This document shows, in pieces, positions 9,568-18,137 of a DNA stretch of 64,000 bases. The DNA is from Leifsonia poae (GTDB lineage Bacteria > Actinomycetota > Actinomycetes > Actinomycetales > Microbacteriaceae): NCBI RefSeq assembly GCF_020009625.1, contig NZ_JAIHLP010000002.1:3224001-3288000 (forward strand). Reading direction: 5' to 3'. The translations under genes and the position numbers were made by a program. A model generated the notes under the pieces. It saw only the letters and a list, made by a program, of their open reading frames with translations, ran no database searches and was not told where the DNA came from. Within the stretch, counting starts at the first letter, position 1. Every line of letters begins with the position of its first letter.

Positions 9568-10395
9568 TCAGAGCAGGCGTTCGGCGAGACGAGCGATGCG
9601 GAGCGAGGGCGAATCGGAAGCGGGATCAGAGGGGGACGCGGAGGGACCCCAGCACGACGAGAGGGCACCCCAGGCGACCGTCCAGCGCAGCATGCGGTGA
9701 GGGTCGATCCCGGTCGAATCGGCGATCACCTCCACCTGCCGCTTCAGGCGGCCCGGCGCGAGAGCGAGCGAGGCGGACGGGTTGCAGAGGATATTCGCGT
9801 AGTCGAAACCGCTGTCGCCGATGAGGTGCTTCGGGTCGATCGCAAGCCAGCCGTCGCGTCCGAAGTCGAGCACATTGCCGTGGTGCAGGTCACCGTGGAG
9901 CACGACCTCATCGACAGGGTCCGCCAACAGCGCGACCGCGATCGCGGCGGCCCGCTTCAGGATGCCGCCACGGGCGTCCGGATGCTCGCGCGCCCGATCG
10001 AACAGGTCGCGGAACCAGATCGGCAGCGTGACCAGACCCTCCGGCAGCGGCCGATCCGTCACAGCGTGGAGTCGCCGGGCCGCCCGGCACAGGATGCGTG
10101 TCGCCTCGTCGTCTCCCTCCGCGCCGCTCCTCGAGAGCCCCGCCAGTTCTCGGAGACCGGTGGCGCGGGCCAAGACCAGCGCATCCCCGTCGACGGCGAG
10201 CACAGCGGCGGCGCCGCGACCGGCCCACCAGCGCATCACCCGACCGCCGGCGGCCTCTTCGGCGACAGTGGCGACCTTGAGGAACGCGGGACGGCCGGCG
10301 AGGCGCACCGGTTGCAGCACGCTGCTCGGGGTAGTGAAGGCCTCGCCGTCCTCGGTGAGGCCGAACGAGGCGCGGTACGGATCGAGGTCGATCAT
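9568..10395 (-). CDS. APH-type small-molecule kinase (aminoglycoside/hydroxyurea phosphotransferase family)
   Basis: 275 aa. ATP-dependent phosphotransferase of the PF04655/APH(6) type. The catalytic loop HGDLHHGN and the metal-binding IDPK (in GWLAIDPKHLIGD) are intact, followed by GFDYANILCNP. The N-lobe carries PAFLKV (lysine). The start MIDLDPYR at 10395 overlaps the stop of the AraC gene (TGA 10394-10392) in ATGA fashion, so the pair is one transcript. The natural substrate may be an aminoglycoside or an unrelated metabolite; resistance cannot be inferred from sequence alone. Confidence 0.85.
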   Translation of the reverse strand: MIDLDPYRASFGLTEDGEAFTTPSSVLQPVRLAGRPAFLKVATVAEEAAGGRVMRWWAGRGAAAVLAVDGDALVLARATGLRELAGLSRSGAEGDDEATRILCRAARRLHAVTDRPLPEGLVTLPIWFRDLFDRAREHPDARGGILKRAAAIAVALLADPVDEVVLHGDLHHGNVLDFGRDGWLAIDPKHLIGDSGFDYANILCNPSASLALAPGRLKRQVEVIADSTGIDPHRMLRWTVAWGALSSCWGPSASPSDPASDSPSLRIARLAERLL

Positions 10396-11219
10396 CCGGA
10401 CGCGGCCGCCTGGGCGAGGTAGGCACCGGGTGTCGACCCGATCACGGTCTTGAACTCGTGACCGAAGTGGGCCTGATCGACGTAACCGAGTTCGGCAGCC
10501 AGCCCGGCCAGCGGGGGAGCGTTGCCGGAGCGCAGCGCGGCGGCGGCCTCCTGCAGTCGGTAGCGCTGGATGAGCCATTTGGGGCCGAAGCCGATGTGTC
10601 CGGCGACGAGGCGTTGCAGGTGCCGCACGCCCAGGCCGAACCGGTCTGCGAGTTGTTCGACACGCACGAGCTCCCGATCGTTCTCGACGGCTTCGACGAT
10701 CGCGTTGACGAGCACCGCATCCGCGCCCGGTGGCGACAGGTCGACCGCCGCCCACCGCTCGAAGGCGGCAACCGCTCCCCGATCGTCGCCTGCGGACATC
10801 GCGACCCGGATGCGCCGGATCGCGCCGTCGAGGCCTCCAGGCTCGAGCCGGTCGATCGGCACCGCGGGCGGAGCGGTGCGCAGGCTCGCACCGACCAGGG
10901 CTCGCGCCGAACCGGGGTGGAACAATACGCCGAAGGCCCAGCCTGTGCCGGTCAGCACCGTGTCGGACCGCCCCCGCTTCGCCCGGTGCAGCGCAGCATC
11001 CCCGGCCTCGACCACCAGGTTGCTCGCCGGGTATTCGAGAACCTGCTGCCGGACCGTGACGCCGGCGGGCAGGCTCCAGCGGGGCAGCCAGTAGTGCCGC
11101 ACGAGGGTTCTCATGGCCTCACCCGGCCAGAGGCGCGCGATCTCGACCGGTCCGACGCCCGGTGTCAGCAGACCTTTGCTGCGCGGCGCGGCCGAGGTGG
11201 CGGGAAAGGGCGCGGTCAC
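10392..11219 (-). CDS. AraC-family transcriptional regulator
   Basis: 275 aa. The N-terminal half (LVRHYWLPRWSLPAG) is like the DUF6597 sensor domain; the C-terminal half is an AraC double HTH (LADRFGLGVRHLQRLV, then AELGYVDQAHFGHEFK). It lies immediately upstream of, and overlaps, the APH-type kinase gene, so it probably controls that gene and itself. The GTG at 11219 is only 17 bp from the divergent GNAT start, so the two promoters must overlap or lie inside the opposing genes. The start is therefore uncertain. Confidence 0.85.
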   Translation of the reverse strand: MTAPFPATSAAPRSKGLLTPGVGPVEIARLWPGEAMRTLVRHYWLPRWSLPAGVTVRQQVLEYPASNLVVEAGDAALHRAKRGRSDTVLTGTGWAFGVLFHPGSARALVGASLRTAPPAVPIDRLEPGGLDGAIRRIRVAMSAGDDRGAVAAFERWAAVDLSPPGADAVLVNAIVEAVENDRELVRVEQLADRFGLGVRHLQRLVAGHIGFGPKWLIQRYRLQEAAAALRSGNAPPLAGLAAELGYVDQAHFGHEFKTVIGSTPGAYLAQAAASG

Positions 11220-11224
11220 GCTGC

Positions 11225-11236
11225 AATACTTTCACG
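11225..11236 (+). promoter_or_regulatory. Leaderless -10 promoter of the GNAT gene
   Basis: AATACT (11225-11230) ends 6 nt before the GTG at 11237, inside the 17-bp gap to the divergent araC start. Confidence 0.35.
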
Positions 11237-11845
11237 GTGAGTGAGATCCGTCCCTATCGTTCCAGCGACCGTGAGGCGGTCGGTCAGATCTGTGTGCGCA
11301 CCGGCGCGAGCGGGCAGGATGCGACCGGTCTTTTCAGCGACGACCTGCTGCTGCCCGATATCTTCGCCTTCCCGTACCTCGCCTTTCAGCCTGACCTCGC
11401 TTTCGTGGTTGACACCGGCGAGAGCGTCGCAGGGTACGTGATCGGCGTGGCCGACAGTCTCGCCTACGTCGACTGGTACCGCCGGGAGTGGCTGCCGGGC
11501 TTCCGGGGGCGTCACCCGGTCGGTGCCGGGATGCCGGATCGCGATCGCGAGATGATCGAATACGGGCTCGAGATCGGCGGGAGCGTCGTTGCGGAGGTGG
11601 CCGAGTTCCCTGCCCATCTGCACATCGACCTCGTGCCGGAGCTGCAGGGCCAGGGATTCGGGCGGGCACTCATCCGTCGTCTGCTCGCCGAGCTGAGGGC
11701 GCGAGGAGTGCCAGGGGTGTACCTCACCATGTCGTCGTCGAACCGTTCGGCGCGGGCGTTCTACGACCGGCTCGGCTTCTGGGAGCTCCCGTCGAGCACG
11801 CCAGACTCGCCGGCCCTCGCGCTCCGCACCGACGCCGACGTTTAG
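11237..11845 (+). CDS. GNAT-family N-acetyltransferase
   Basis: 202 aa from GTG 11237 (VSEIRPYRSSD). The acetyl-CoA pyrophosphate loop is QGQGFGRALI near residues 137-146, preceded by the strand HLHIDLVPE and followed by SNRSARAFYDRLGFWEL, all typical of GNAT. Length and the insert at 75-115 (YVDWYRREWLP...) resemble actinobacterial acetyltransferases of unknown substrate. It converges on the membrane-protein gene with a 3-nt gap. Confidence 0.85.
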   Translation: MSEIRPYRSSDREAVGQICVRTGASGQDATGLFSDDLLLPDIFAFPYLAFQPDLAFVVDTGESVAGYVIGVADSLAYVDWYRREWLPGFRGRHPVGAGMPDRDREMIEYGLEIGGSVVAEVAEFPAHLHIDLVPELQGQGFGRALIRRLLAELRARGVPGVYLTMSSSNRSARAFYDRLGFWELPSSTPDSPALALRTDADV

Positions 11846-11848
11846 CGG

Positions 11849-12418
11849 TCACCGACCGAATCGGGGGAACCGCTCGAACCAGTAGAGGAGTTCGGGCGAG
11901 GTGCGGCGCAGCTCGTTCAGCGTTACCGATTCCGGACGCTTGGTGAGCGGCACGTCGAGCTCCTCGGCCACGCGTTCCATGTCTTCGAGCGCCCAGAACT
12001 GGCCGCGCATCCGAATGAGCACCCGCCCGTTCTGTCCTGTCACGAAAAGCTGCGGCAGCGTGTCGAGGGTGCTTCCCTCGTAGAGGTCGATGAGCACGGC
12101 GGCCCCCGCCGTTCTCGCGGGGATGTCGACCGTCCGCCCGAAGAAGCCGCGCTCGCGGACGCCGTCGGGGCCGAGCTGGATCGTGGTGCTGAAGAAGGCG
12201 AGCACGGCCAGGGTGGTCGCGACCACGACGAGGATGTGGATGCCGAGCACTAGCGGCCAGGCGCCATCCGGGATGGTCAGCCAGTAGAGCACCGCGAAGA
12301 CGGGCGTGGTGAGGGCGAGGATCGCGACGATCCCCCGGGTGAACAGGTGGGCGTGCGGGCGCAGCACCGTGGTTCGCGGTGTCAACGCTCTCTCTTGCTC
12401 AATCGAGATCCCCTCCAT
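11849..12418 (-). CDS. Two-helix membrane protein with PH-like C-terminal domain, unknown function
   Basis: 189 aa. Two hydrophobic helices (about 27-48 and 53-77) are followed by a mixed alpha/beta domain resembling bacterial PH-like modules (TTIQLGPDGVRERGFFGRTVDIPARTA is split here only as a description of its position, residues about 81-105). I do not recognise a specific family. GAGG lies 9 nt before the ATG. Confidence 0.6.
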   Translation of the reverse strand: MEGISIEQERALTPRTTVLRPHAHLFTRGIVAILALTTPVFAVLYWLTIPDGAWPLVLGIHILVVVATTLAVLAFFSTTIQLGPDGVRERGFFGRTVDIPARTAGAAVLIDLYEGSTLDTLPQLFVTGQNGRVLIRMRGQFWALEDMERVAEELDVPLTKRPESVTLNELRRTSPELLYWFERFPRFGR

Positions 12419-12541
12419 GTCTTCGAGCCTCGCGCATCGAAACCGGCACCGGTAGCGGCATTTTGGGGGACACCAGCACCCCAGATCGGGTGCCAGCCGA
12501 CCGTCAGCATACGTCGCTCGGCCGGGCGTATGGTGACAGTC

Positions 12542-13654
12542 ATGGCCCGTGGAAGAGGAACGGTCGAACCGTCAGACGATCTCGGCATCCCGTGGGGGAT
12601 GCGGGTCGCGGCCGGGTGGTCGTGGCGCCTGCTCGCGGTGTTCGCCGTGGCCGCTGTCGTGATCTATCTCGTTGCGGTGTTCGAGCAGATCGTGGTGCCC
12701 TTGCTCGTCGCTCTGCTGATCTCCGCGCTGCTCACCCCGACCGTCATCGCGCTGGCGAAGCGTGGTTGGCCGCGCTGGCTGGCGATCGTCGTCGCGCTCG
12801 TGGCGTTCACCGCGGTGGTCGCCGCGCTGGTGGTGCTGATCGTGTGGCAGGTGCGGGCAGGGCTTCCCCAGCTGGAACGCGAATCCGTCGCCGCATACGA
12901 CCGCGCCCGCGACATCCTGAGCGACCCGCCCTGGAACGTCTCCGACAAACAGTTCGCCTCGTGGATCGCCAGCGCGGGCGCGTTGGCGCAGAAGGACAGC
13001 GGCGTCCTGATCGGCGGCGCGGTGAAGGTGGGGAGCACTGTCGGCCATGTGCTCGCCGGCGCTCTCATCGCCCTCTTCGCGACGATCTTCATGCTCATCG
13101 ACGGCCGCGGAATCTGGAACTGGATCGTGCGCCTGTTCCCCCGGGCCGCGCGTTCCGCCGTCTCGGCCGCCGGCGACTCCGGCTGGTTCACGCTCACCCG
13201 CTTCGTGCGAGTGCAGATCGTCGTCGCTGTCGTGAACGCGATCGGCATCGGTGCCGTTGCGTTCTTCCTCGGGCTGCCGCTTGCCGTGCCGATCGGGGTG
13301 GTCGTGCTGTTCGCATCGTTCATCCCGGTGATCGGCGCGATCGTCAGTGGCGTGATCGCCGTGCTGATCGCCCTCGTCTACGCCGGACCGGTGCAGGCGA
13401 TCATCATGCTGGCCGGCGTGCTGCTCGTGCACCTGCTGGAGGCGCACGTACTGCAGCCGCTGCTCGTCGGGGGAGCGGTGAAGGTGCACCCGCTCGCCGT
13501 CGTGATCGGTGTCGCGGCGGGGACCGGCATCGCCGGGGTGCCGGGTGCACTGTTCGCTGTTCCGCTGATCGCCACGGTCAATGCGATGGTGACGACGATC
13601 GCCGCAGGAAAGTGGAGGATTCAGGAAATCGAACCCGACGAGGCGCCCCGATAG
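12542..13654 (+). CDS. AI-2E family transporter (PF01594)
   Basis: 370 aa integral membrane protein with about eight hydrophobic helices. Family hallmarks are a first helix pair with PLLVALLISALLTP, the central soluble stretch 110-160, and the C-terminal LLVGGAVKVHPLAVVIGVAAG and GVPGALFAVPLIA. Despite the name, members include AI-2 exporters, Na+/H+ antiporters and uncharacterised permeases; the substrate is unknown. The ATG at 12542 is chosen because TATGGT at 12529-12534 would be a leaderless -10; in-frame ATG 12530 and GTG 12533 overlap that element. Confidence 0.85.
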   Translation: MARGRGTVEPSDDLGIPWGMRVAAGWSWRLLAVFAVAAVVIYLVAVFEQIVVPLLVALLISALLTPTVIALAKRGWPRWLAIVVALVAFTAVVAALVVLIVWQVRAGLPQLERESVAAYDRARDILSDPPWNVSDKQFASWIASAGALAQKDSGVLIGGAVKVGSTVGHVLAGALIALFATIFMLIDGRGIWNWIVRLFPRAARSAVSAAGDSGWFTLTRFVRVQIVVAVVNAIGIGAVAFFLGLPLAVPIGVVVLFASFIPVIGAIVSGVIAVLIALVYAGPVQAIIMLAGVLLVHLLEAHVLQPLLVGGAVKVHPLAVVIGVAAGTGIAGVPGALFAVPLIATVNAMVTTIAAGKWRIQEIEPDEAPR

Positions 13655-13778
13655 GCGCATCCCCCTCACACGCCCGCAAAATTATCGCAGCATGCTGCGA
13701 GACCCCTGCAAGCCGTGCCCGGAAACGTTCAGACTCGGGTGGCGACCGGCTTCGGGAACGGCCACCGGTCTCGACCTC

Positions 13779-14180
13779 TCAGAGGAGCGCGGCATAGACG
13801 TGCTCCGTCAGGAGCGGTGCGAGAACCAGGCCGGGTTCGAAGGCTCCGGGCGTGACCCAGCGGAGCTCCTCGATCTCGTTACCGACCGCCGGGGTTCCGG
13901 TGAGCGGGGCGGTGAAGACGTGGCCGAGCACATCCGTGTCGGCCTCGTTGGCGGCCGCCGCACGCCACGTGCCGAGCGGAACGAGCTCAGCAGGGTCGAT
14001 GGTCAGCCCGACTTCTTCCGAGATCTCGCGGATCGCGGCCTCGGCGGGCGTCTCCGCGGGTTCGAGCTTTCCGCCCGGGAGCATGAACGCGTGGGTCCCC
14101 GCCTTGCGCACGGTCAGGATGCGCCCCTCCCCATCGCGGAAACACACCGCGGACACCGTCAGTGTGGTTCGTGCGGTCAT
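13779..14180 (-). CDS. Nudix hydrolase
   Basis: 133 aa. A complete Nudix box is present: GKLEPAETPAEAAIRE continuing as ISEEVGL (G-x5-E-x7-RE-U-x-EE-x-G-U), residues about 41-63. It hydrolyses a nucleoside diphosphate-linked substrate; members of this size often clean up oxidised nucleotides or NDP-sugars, but specificity is not visible. Start ATG 14180 is preceded by GAGGAGC. Confidence 0.9.
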   Translation of the reverse strand: MTARTTLTVSAVCFRDGEGRILTVRKAGTHAFMLPGGKLEPAETPAEAAIREISEEVGLTIDPAELVPLGTWRAAAANEADTDVLGHVFTAPLTGTPAVGNEIEELRWVTPGAFEPGLVLAPLLTEHVYAALL

Positions 14181-14712
14181 CGGATGCTCCTCGTCTGGTC
14201 TTTCTCGCCGGCGCAATGCTCCTGCCACCCTGTCACAAGAGAACCGCATCCGATTGACATGTCACGGCTGTTTGACCCGCCCCGCGCGAAACACGTACGT
14301 CGACGACGGCGGCTACTCAACATGCGGTGCGGGACTACTGCATGTCACCTCCGTTCGAACCGGGTGCCCCGCCGATGCATAGGCTGGCTAGCGATCGACT
14401 TGTCCTGAAGTACCAACACAGCCTTCTGGTCTGTTAGTGCGACAGCGGCCGACCAAGGTCGCTTCTGCTTCGCGTGGACGGGTTGCCCGGAGCAGAAGCC
14501 CGACGAGTTGATCCGACGCGGGGGCGGTAGGCATCGGGTAGCGTGCCGTCCCCGTGATCCTCCGTCGTGGTCAGCCCGGCCGTCATCACTCACAGACCGG
14601 AGACGTGTGTTGGTGCTCCAGGACGCGTCGATCGCGTCTCGAGCGTAGACCGCGCTGCGCAGCGATTATGGGTCGCTGACGGCTGGGGCTACCGTGTGCA
14701 GAGGGGGTCTCG
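14181..14712. other. Gene-poor 532-bp region
   Basis: No convincing gene was found. An 82-codon reading frame on the minus strand (14345-14593) has no ribosome binding site and no recognisable protein. Structures seen are an inverted repeat GCTTCTGCT (14461-14469) / AGCAGAAGC (14491-14499), the palindrome CGCTGCGCAGCG (14653-14664) and a possible -10 TACCGT (14690-14695) for the LuxR gene. Confidence 0.5.
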
Positions 14713-17295
14713 GTGAGCAAGAAGAAGCCCAGGATGATCGGGCGTGAGGCATCATTGGCGATGGCGATCGCGTTGATTCAGGCTGGATCGAGCGTCGATG
14801 TCGTAGGAAGTCGCGGCAGCGGGCGGAGCGCGTTTCTGCACGAACTGAAGCGTCGCCTGGAGAGCAAAGACTGGACAGTCTTAGTGGTGCGCGGGGTCGC
14901 GTCGTTGAAGTCGAATCCTCTCGTCGCGATGCAGCTCGCAGGAATCGGTGAACCGGCCGACTCTCGGCATCCGGTCACCATTCAGCGAATGGCTGAGGCG
15001 TTGACTCAGCGGATCCGACCGCCGAAGACCGTCCTGTTCCTCGACGACTGGGATGACCTCGATGAAGCGTCGTGGGGTGTTGCGGAGTCGGTTCGCCGCT
15101 GGGAGGGCCTGCCGATCGTGTTGTCCCGGCTACAGGGACTTCGGGCCCGCCACACACCGAGCGGGCTCGAGGCATCGACGATGGAGCCGTCATACGTGAT
15201 CGACATGGCTCCCGTGAAGTTCGAGGAGCTCGAAGAGGTCGTCTCGGAACACCTCGGGGGCCCGATCGATCCCGGCGCGATCAGCCGCGTGTATGCGAAG
15301 TCTGGTGGGGTTGTCGGGTTGGCGATCAACCTGGTCGACGCTGCCGTGCGGGAAGGGCGGGTGCGGCTCGACGCCGGTCTATGGATCGCGACCCGGGATC
15401 TGTGGAGCCCTGGTCTGCGCGGGGTGGTCGAAGCGTATCTGGAGGCGTTGGACAATGACGCTAGGGATGCGCTGGAGATCATCGCCCTGATCGGAGTGAG
15501 CGACACCGAGACCGTGCGGCGGCTCGTCGATTGGGAGACGCTGGAGCGGCTGGAGGAGCGGGCGATGATCCAGCTGTATGCCTCGGGGTCGCGCCAGTTG
15601 GTGACGGTCGTCCCTCCGTTGCTCGTCGAGTTCTTCCGTCACGAGCCTCGCGCGGCCCGGCGCATCCGTTTGACCGAGCACATCATCGACAGCTTGGGCT
15701 CCTCGGGGTCCGCCGATGCGATCGTGGTGGACCAGATTCCGGAGGGTGCATCGGTCGCAGACTCTGATGCCCTCTTCGTCCGGTTGGTTCAGGAGGGTGC
15801 ACGCACGAGGCGCCTGGTCACTCACGCCGAATGGGTTCGGTCGCCGAATCCGTCAACCGCTGTGCCGTACTTGAAGGCGTTGCTCGCTGTCCAGCAGCCG
15901 GCCGGCCGAGTCGACCACGTGCTGGACCACACCATCGATGGCGACGGCGATGAGAGAGCGCACACCGAGTTCGCGGTCATACGGGCGCAATGGCGAGCTT
16001 ACGTACACCGGGATGTCGATGGGGCTCTCGCCGAGCTGGCGGCGGTCGCACCTGTGCACGCGTTCGGGCGCATGGCTGACGCGGCCGCCGTGACGATAGA
16101 GACGAACCTTCGAGGAGTTCCAGACGATTTCGCCGACCGGCTCGAGGTGACGGATGATCTGCCGGAGTCGATCCGCATCACCTTGTGGGAGGCGCAGATG
16201 GCAGTGCTTCTCGCACAGGGTCGGTTCGACGGCGCCCGACGGGTCTTCCAGAACATCCGCGACAGCGACAAGAGCGCTGTCGGCTTCCTGCCCAGCGTGC
16301 TCTTCGGCCTGGTGCTGCTGGGCGAGGGAGACCACTCAGCAGCTCTCGCCTGGGCTCAGCGCGGCTACGACGAAGCCCACGGGTATTTGGATGTCGACGG
16401 AATGCGAGCGCATGCCTACGTCGCGTGCCTGTGCCTGACCGTCCAAGGCGCTTACTCCCGTGCGGAAGAGATGATCGGGACCGTCTTCGCCATCGGCGAC
16501 CCGCCCCCGTTCCCACGTTCGAGCCAATTGGCGCTCCTGAACATCGCATCCGTCATCGCGGTTCGACGAGGGCGCAGTGCGTTGGCAGAGCGGTACGCGA
16601 ATGAACTCGACGCGCTTCCCGTGCCCGACGGGCCGATGCCCGGGCAATCTCGGTTCTGGTCGCATGCACAACTCCTGGTCTTCGCCGGTCGGCATTCGGA
16701 GGCCGCCACCGTCGTGTGGGAGGGGTCCGACACGTTGTGGGACCGTGGTGCGCGCTTCTCTGCGGTGATGGGTTATCTGACCTGCCTGGAGGTCGAGCGG
16801 TCGCCAGAACGACTCCAGGTCGCAGTCGGACGGGCACGAGAACTCGGTGGGGAGTTCCTTCTCGCTCACGCCGACTACGTCCAAGCCTTCGCCGACGAAG
16901 ATGTCGATGCTTTGCTCGCCCTGGTTCCGCGCTTGGCTGCCACCGGTCGTCTGGGACACGCGGTATCGGCATTCAGCCACGCCGTGGACATTCTCACCGA
17001 TCGAGGAGAAACGGCAGGCGCCACGGCTGTCGCGGCCGAGCGTCAGACGTTTCTGGAGTCGCTCGGCTCGAACGACTACGACGTGACTCGCTTCATGACC
17101 CGAGCCGTCACCTTGACGCAGCGCGAGCTGGAGATCGTCGAGTACGTCGAAAAGGGACTGTCGAACGGGCAGATCGCTGCGCACCTCGTTCTGAGCGTGC
17201 GCACGGTTGAGAGTCACCTGCATCGGATCAGCAGAAAGGTCGGAGCCCGCAACCGCAAGGAACTCGCAGAGCTCGTCAGCGGTATCCAGCCGTAG
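14713..17295 (+). CDS. Large ATP-binding LuxR-family (LAL-like) transcriptional regulator
   Basis: 860 aa. The N-terminal AAA/STAND-like ATPase has Walker A GSRGSGRS (32-39) and Walker B VLFLDDWDD (about 106-114). The middle is a helical, TPR-like region (about 330-780; e.g. WAQRGYDEAHGYLDVDG). The C-terminus is a LuxR/FixJ HTH (LTQRELEIVEYVEKGLSNGQ, SVRTVESHLHRI). Such proteins sense a ligand or partner through the central repeats and activate promoters. GTG start preceded by AGAGGGGG. No target operon is adjacent: it is flanked by the gene-poor stretch and the tRNA-Ser repeat array, so it looks like an orphan insertion. Confidence 0.85.
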   Translation: MSKKKPRMIGREASLAMAIALIQAGSSVDVVGSRGSGRSAFLHELKRRLESKDWTVLVVRGVASLKSNPLVAMQLAGIGEPADSRHPVTIQRMAEALTQRIRPPKTVLFLDDWDDLDEASWGVAESVRRWEGLPIVLSRLQGLRARHTPSGLEASTMEPSYVIDMAPVKFEELEEVVSEHLGGPIDPGAISRVYAKSGGVVGLAINLVDAAVREGRVRLDAGLWIATRDLWSPGLRGVVEAYLEALDNDARDALEIIALIGVSDTETVRRLVDWETLERLEERAMIQLYASGSRQLVTVVPPLLVEFFRHEPRAARRIRLTEHIIDSLGSSGSADAIVVDQIPEGASVADSDALFVRLVQEGARTRRLVTHAEWVRSPNPSTAVPYLKALLAVQQPAGRVDHVLDHTIDGDGDERAHTEFAVIRAQWRAYVHRDVDGALAELAAVAPVHAFGRMADAAAVTIETNLRGVPDDFADRLEVTDDLPESIRITLWEAQMAVLLAQGRFDGARRVFQNIRDSDKSAVGFLPSVLFGLVLLGEGDHSAALAWAQRGYDEAHGYLDVDGMRAHAYVACLCLTVQGAYSRAEEMIGTVFAIGDPPPFPRSSQLALLNIASVIAVRRGRSALAERYANELDALPVPDGPMPGQSRFWSHAQLLVFAGRHSEAATVVWEGSDTLWDRGARFSAVMGYLTCLEVERSPERLQVAVGRARELGGEFLLAHADYVQAFADEDVDALLALVPRLAATGRLGHAVSAFSHAVDILTDRGETAGATAVAAERQTFLESLGSNDYDVTRFMTRAVTLTQRELEIVEYVEKGLSNGQIAAHLVLSVRTVESHLHRISRKVGARNRKELAELVSGIQP

Positions 17296-17335
17296 TCAGC
17301 TCTGGCCGACACGAATTGACTGCAGATTGGTCAGG

Positions 17336-17675
17336 TGGCGGAGAGTGGGGGATTCGAGGCCGGGTGAGTGCTGCGCGTGCACCCGCGACGCGTCGTGGAT
17401 GATTGGCGGAGAGTGGGGGATTCGAGGCCGGGTGAGTGCTGCGCGTGCACCCGCGACGCGTCGTGGATGATTGGCGGAGAGTGGGGGATTCGAGGCCGGG
17501 TGAGTGCTGCGCGTGCACCCGCGACGCGTCGTGGATGATTGGCGGAGAGTGGGGGATTCGAGGCCGGGTGAGCGCTGCGCGTGCACCCGCGACGCGTCGT
17601 GGATGATTGGCGGAGAGTGGGGGATTCGAGGCCGGGTGAGCGCTGCGCGTGCACCCGCGACGCGTCGTGGATGAT
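17336..17675 (-). repeat. Five tandem 68-bp units derived from the 3' half of tRNA-Ser
   Basis: Units start at 17336, 17404, 17472, 17540 and 17608, an exact 68-bp period, and the sixth register (17676) is the tRNA-Ser gene itself. Read on the minus strand each unit ends in TCGAATCCCCCACTCTCCGCCA (split for length at TCGAATCCCCC + ACTCTCCGCCA), which equals the tRNA 3' end including CCA except for one T-to-C change. Further upstream each unit also keeps GCGT and GGGTGCA from the anticodon stem and variable arm. Units 1-3 carry GAGTGCTG and units 4-5 GAGCGCTG, indicating stepwise amplification. Each also contains the palindrome CGACGCGTCG. Confidence 0.9.
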
Positions 17676-17763
17676 TGGCGGAGAATGGGGGATTCGAACC
17701 CCCGAGGGCTTGCACCCAACACGCTTTCCAAGCGTGCGCCATAGGCCACTAGGCGAATTCTCC
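17676..17763 (-). tRNA. tRNA-Ser (anticodon GGA)
   Basis: 88 nt with encoded CCA. The acceptor stem GGAGAAT pairs with ATTCTCC, followed by discriminator G and CCA. The anticodon stem CACGC/GCGTG encloses TTGGAAA (anticodon GGA). A long variable arm (class II) and the T arm GGGGG-TTCGAAT-CCCCC are intact. A likely -10 (TAGGAT on the minus strand, 17809-17804) lies about 40 nt upstream. Confidence 0.97.
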
Positions 17764-17857
17764 TGACGGGCGAGGTTCCCGGTCCGGAACAACGCCAGAA
17801 AGCATCCTACCGGTTTTCGGCGGCGCTCTCGTGCCATGGGCGCCCAGGATGACCCGC

Positions 17858-17863
17858 TACACT
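17858..17863 (+). promoter_or_regulatory. -10 element of the SRP RNA gene
   Basis: TACACT lies 6-7 nt before the predicted 5' end of the SRP RNA; no strong -35 is visible. Confidence 0.5.
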
Positions 17864-17868
17864 GGTTC

Positions 17869-17960
17869 AGGCTCCTCACGTGGCGCCATCCAGGCCAACT
17901 CCCCCAGGGCGGAAACGCAGCAAGGGTAACCGGGCTCTGGCGGGTGCGTGGGGGGTCTTT
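17869..17960 (+). ncRNA. ffs: Signal recognition particle RNA (small bacterial type, 4.5S)
   Basis: The conserved domain IV is clear: apical GCG-GAAA-CGC with AGCAAGGGTAA on the 3' side, flanked by CCAGGCCAACTCCCCCAG and GGGCTCTGG. The 5' GGCTCCTCACG pairs fully (with G-U) with CGTGGGGGGTC at the 3' end, closing a roughly 90-nt hairpin, and TCTTTTTCTTT acts as terminator. It pairs with Ffh to target membrane and secreted proteins. Confidence 0.95.
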
Positions 17961-18066
17961 TTCTTTCTCCAGCGCATTCCCCGGGGTTGCTGTGGATGTC
18001 GGCCGCCGCCGCAGTTGCGCGGGTACATTTGTGGGGACGATCGCCGTGATCCGAGGGCCATCGCGC

Positions 18067-18096
18067 ATGACGACGGAGGTTCGACCACCACCATGA
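18067..18096 (+). CDS. Putative 9-codon upstream ORF 1 (MTTEVRPPP)
   Basis: ATG at 18067 to TGA 18094-18096, ending in three consecutive prolines before the stop, a context known to stall ribosomes. Its TGA overlaps the ATG of the next tiny ORF (ATGA, 18093-18096). Whether it is translated is unknown. Confidence 0.25.
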   Translation: MTTEVRPPP

Positions 18097-18134
18097 GCAG
18101 CACCGTTCGCCCGACGTTCGCCCGGGTCGTCTGA
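18093..18134 (+). CDS. Putative 13-codon upstream ORF 2 before pta
   Basis: Encodes MSSTVRPTFARVV. GGAGG (18075-18079) lies 13 nt upstream. It is in the same frame as pta and stops 3 nt before the pta GTG, which has no ribosome binding site of its own, so pta translation may depend on reinitiation from this ORF. Confidence 0.3.
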   Translation: MSSTVRPTFARVV

Positions 18135-18137
18135 GCC

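Noticed and set aside
14345..14593. 82-codon minus-strand frame in the gene-poor region
   Set aside because: No ribosome binding site, no recognisable domain, composition like translated non-coding DNA.
17336..17675. CRISPR-like array
   Set aside because: There are no unique spacers: the whole 68-bp unit is repeated head to tail, and it derives from tRNA-Ser.
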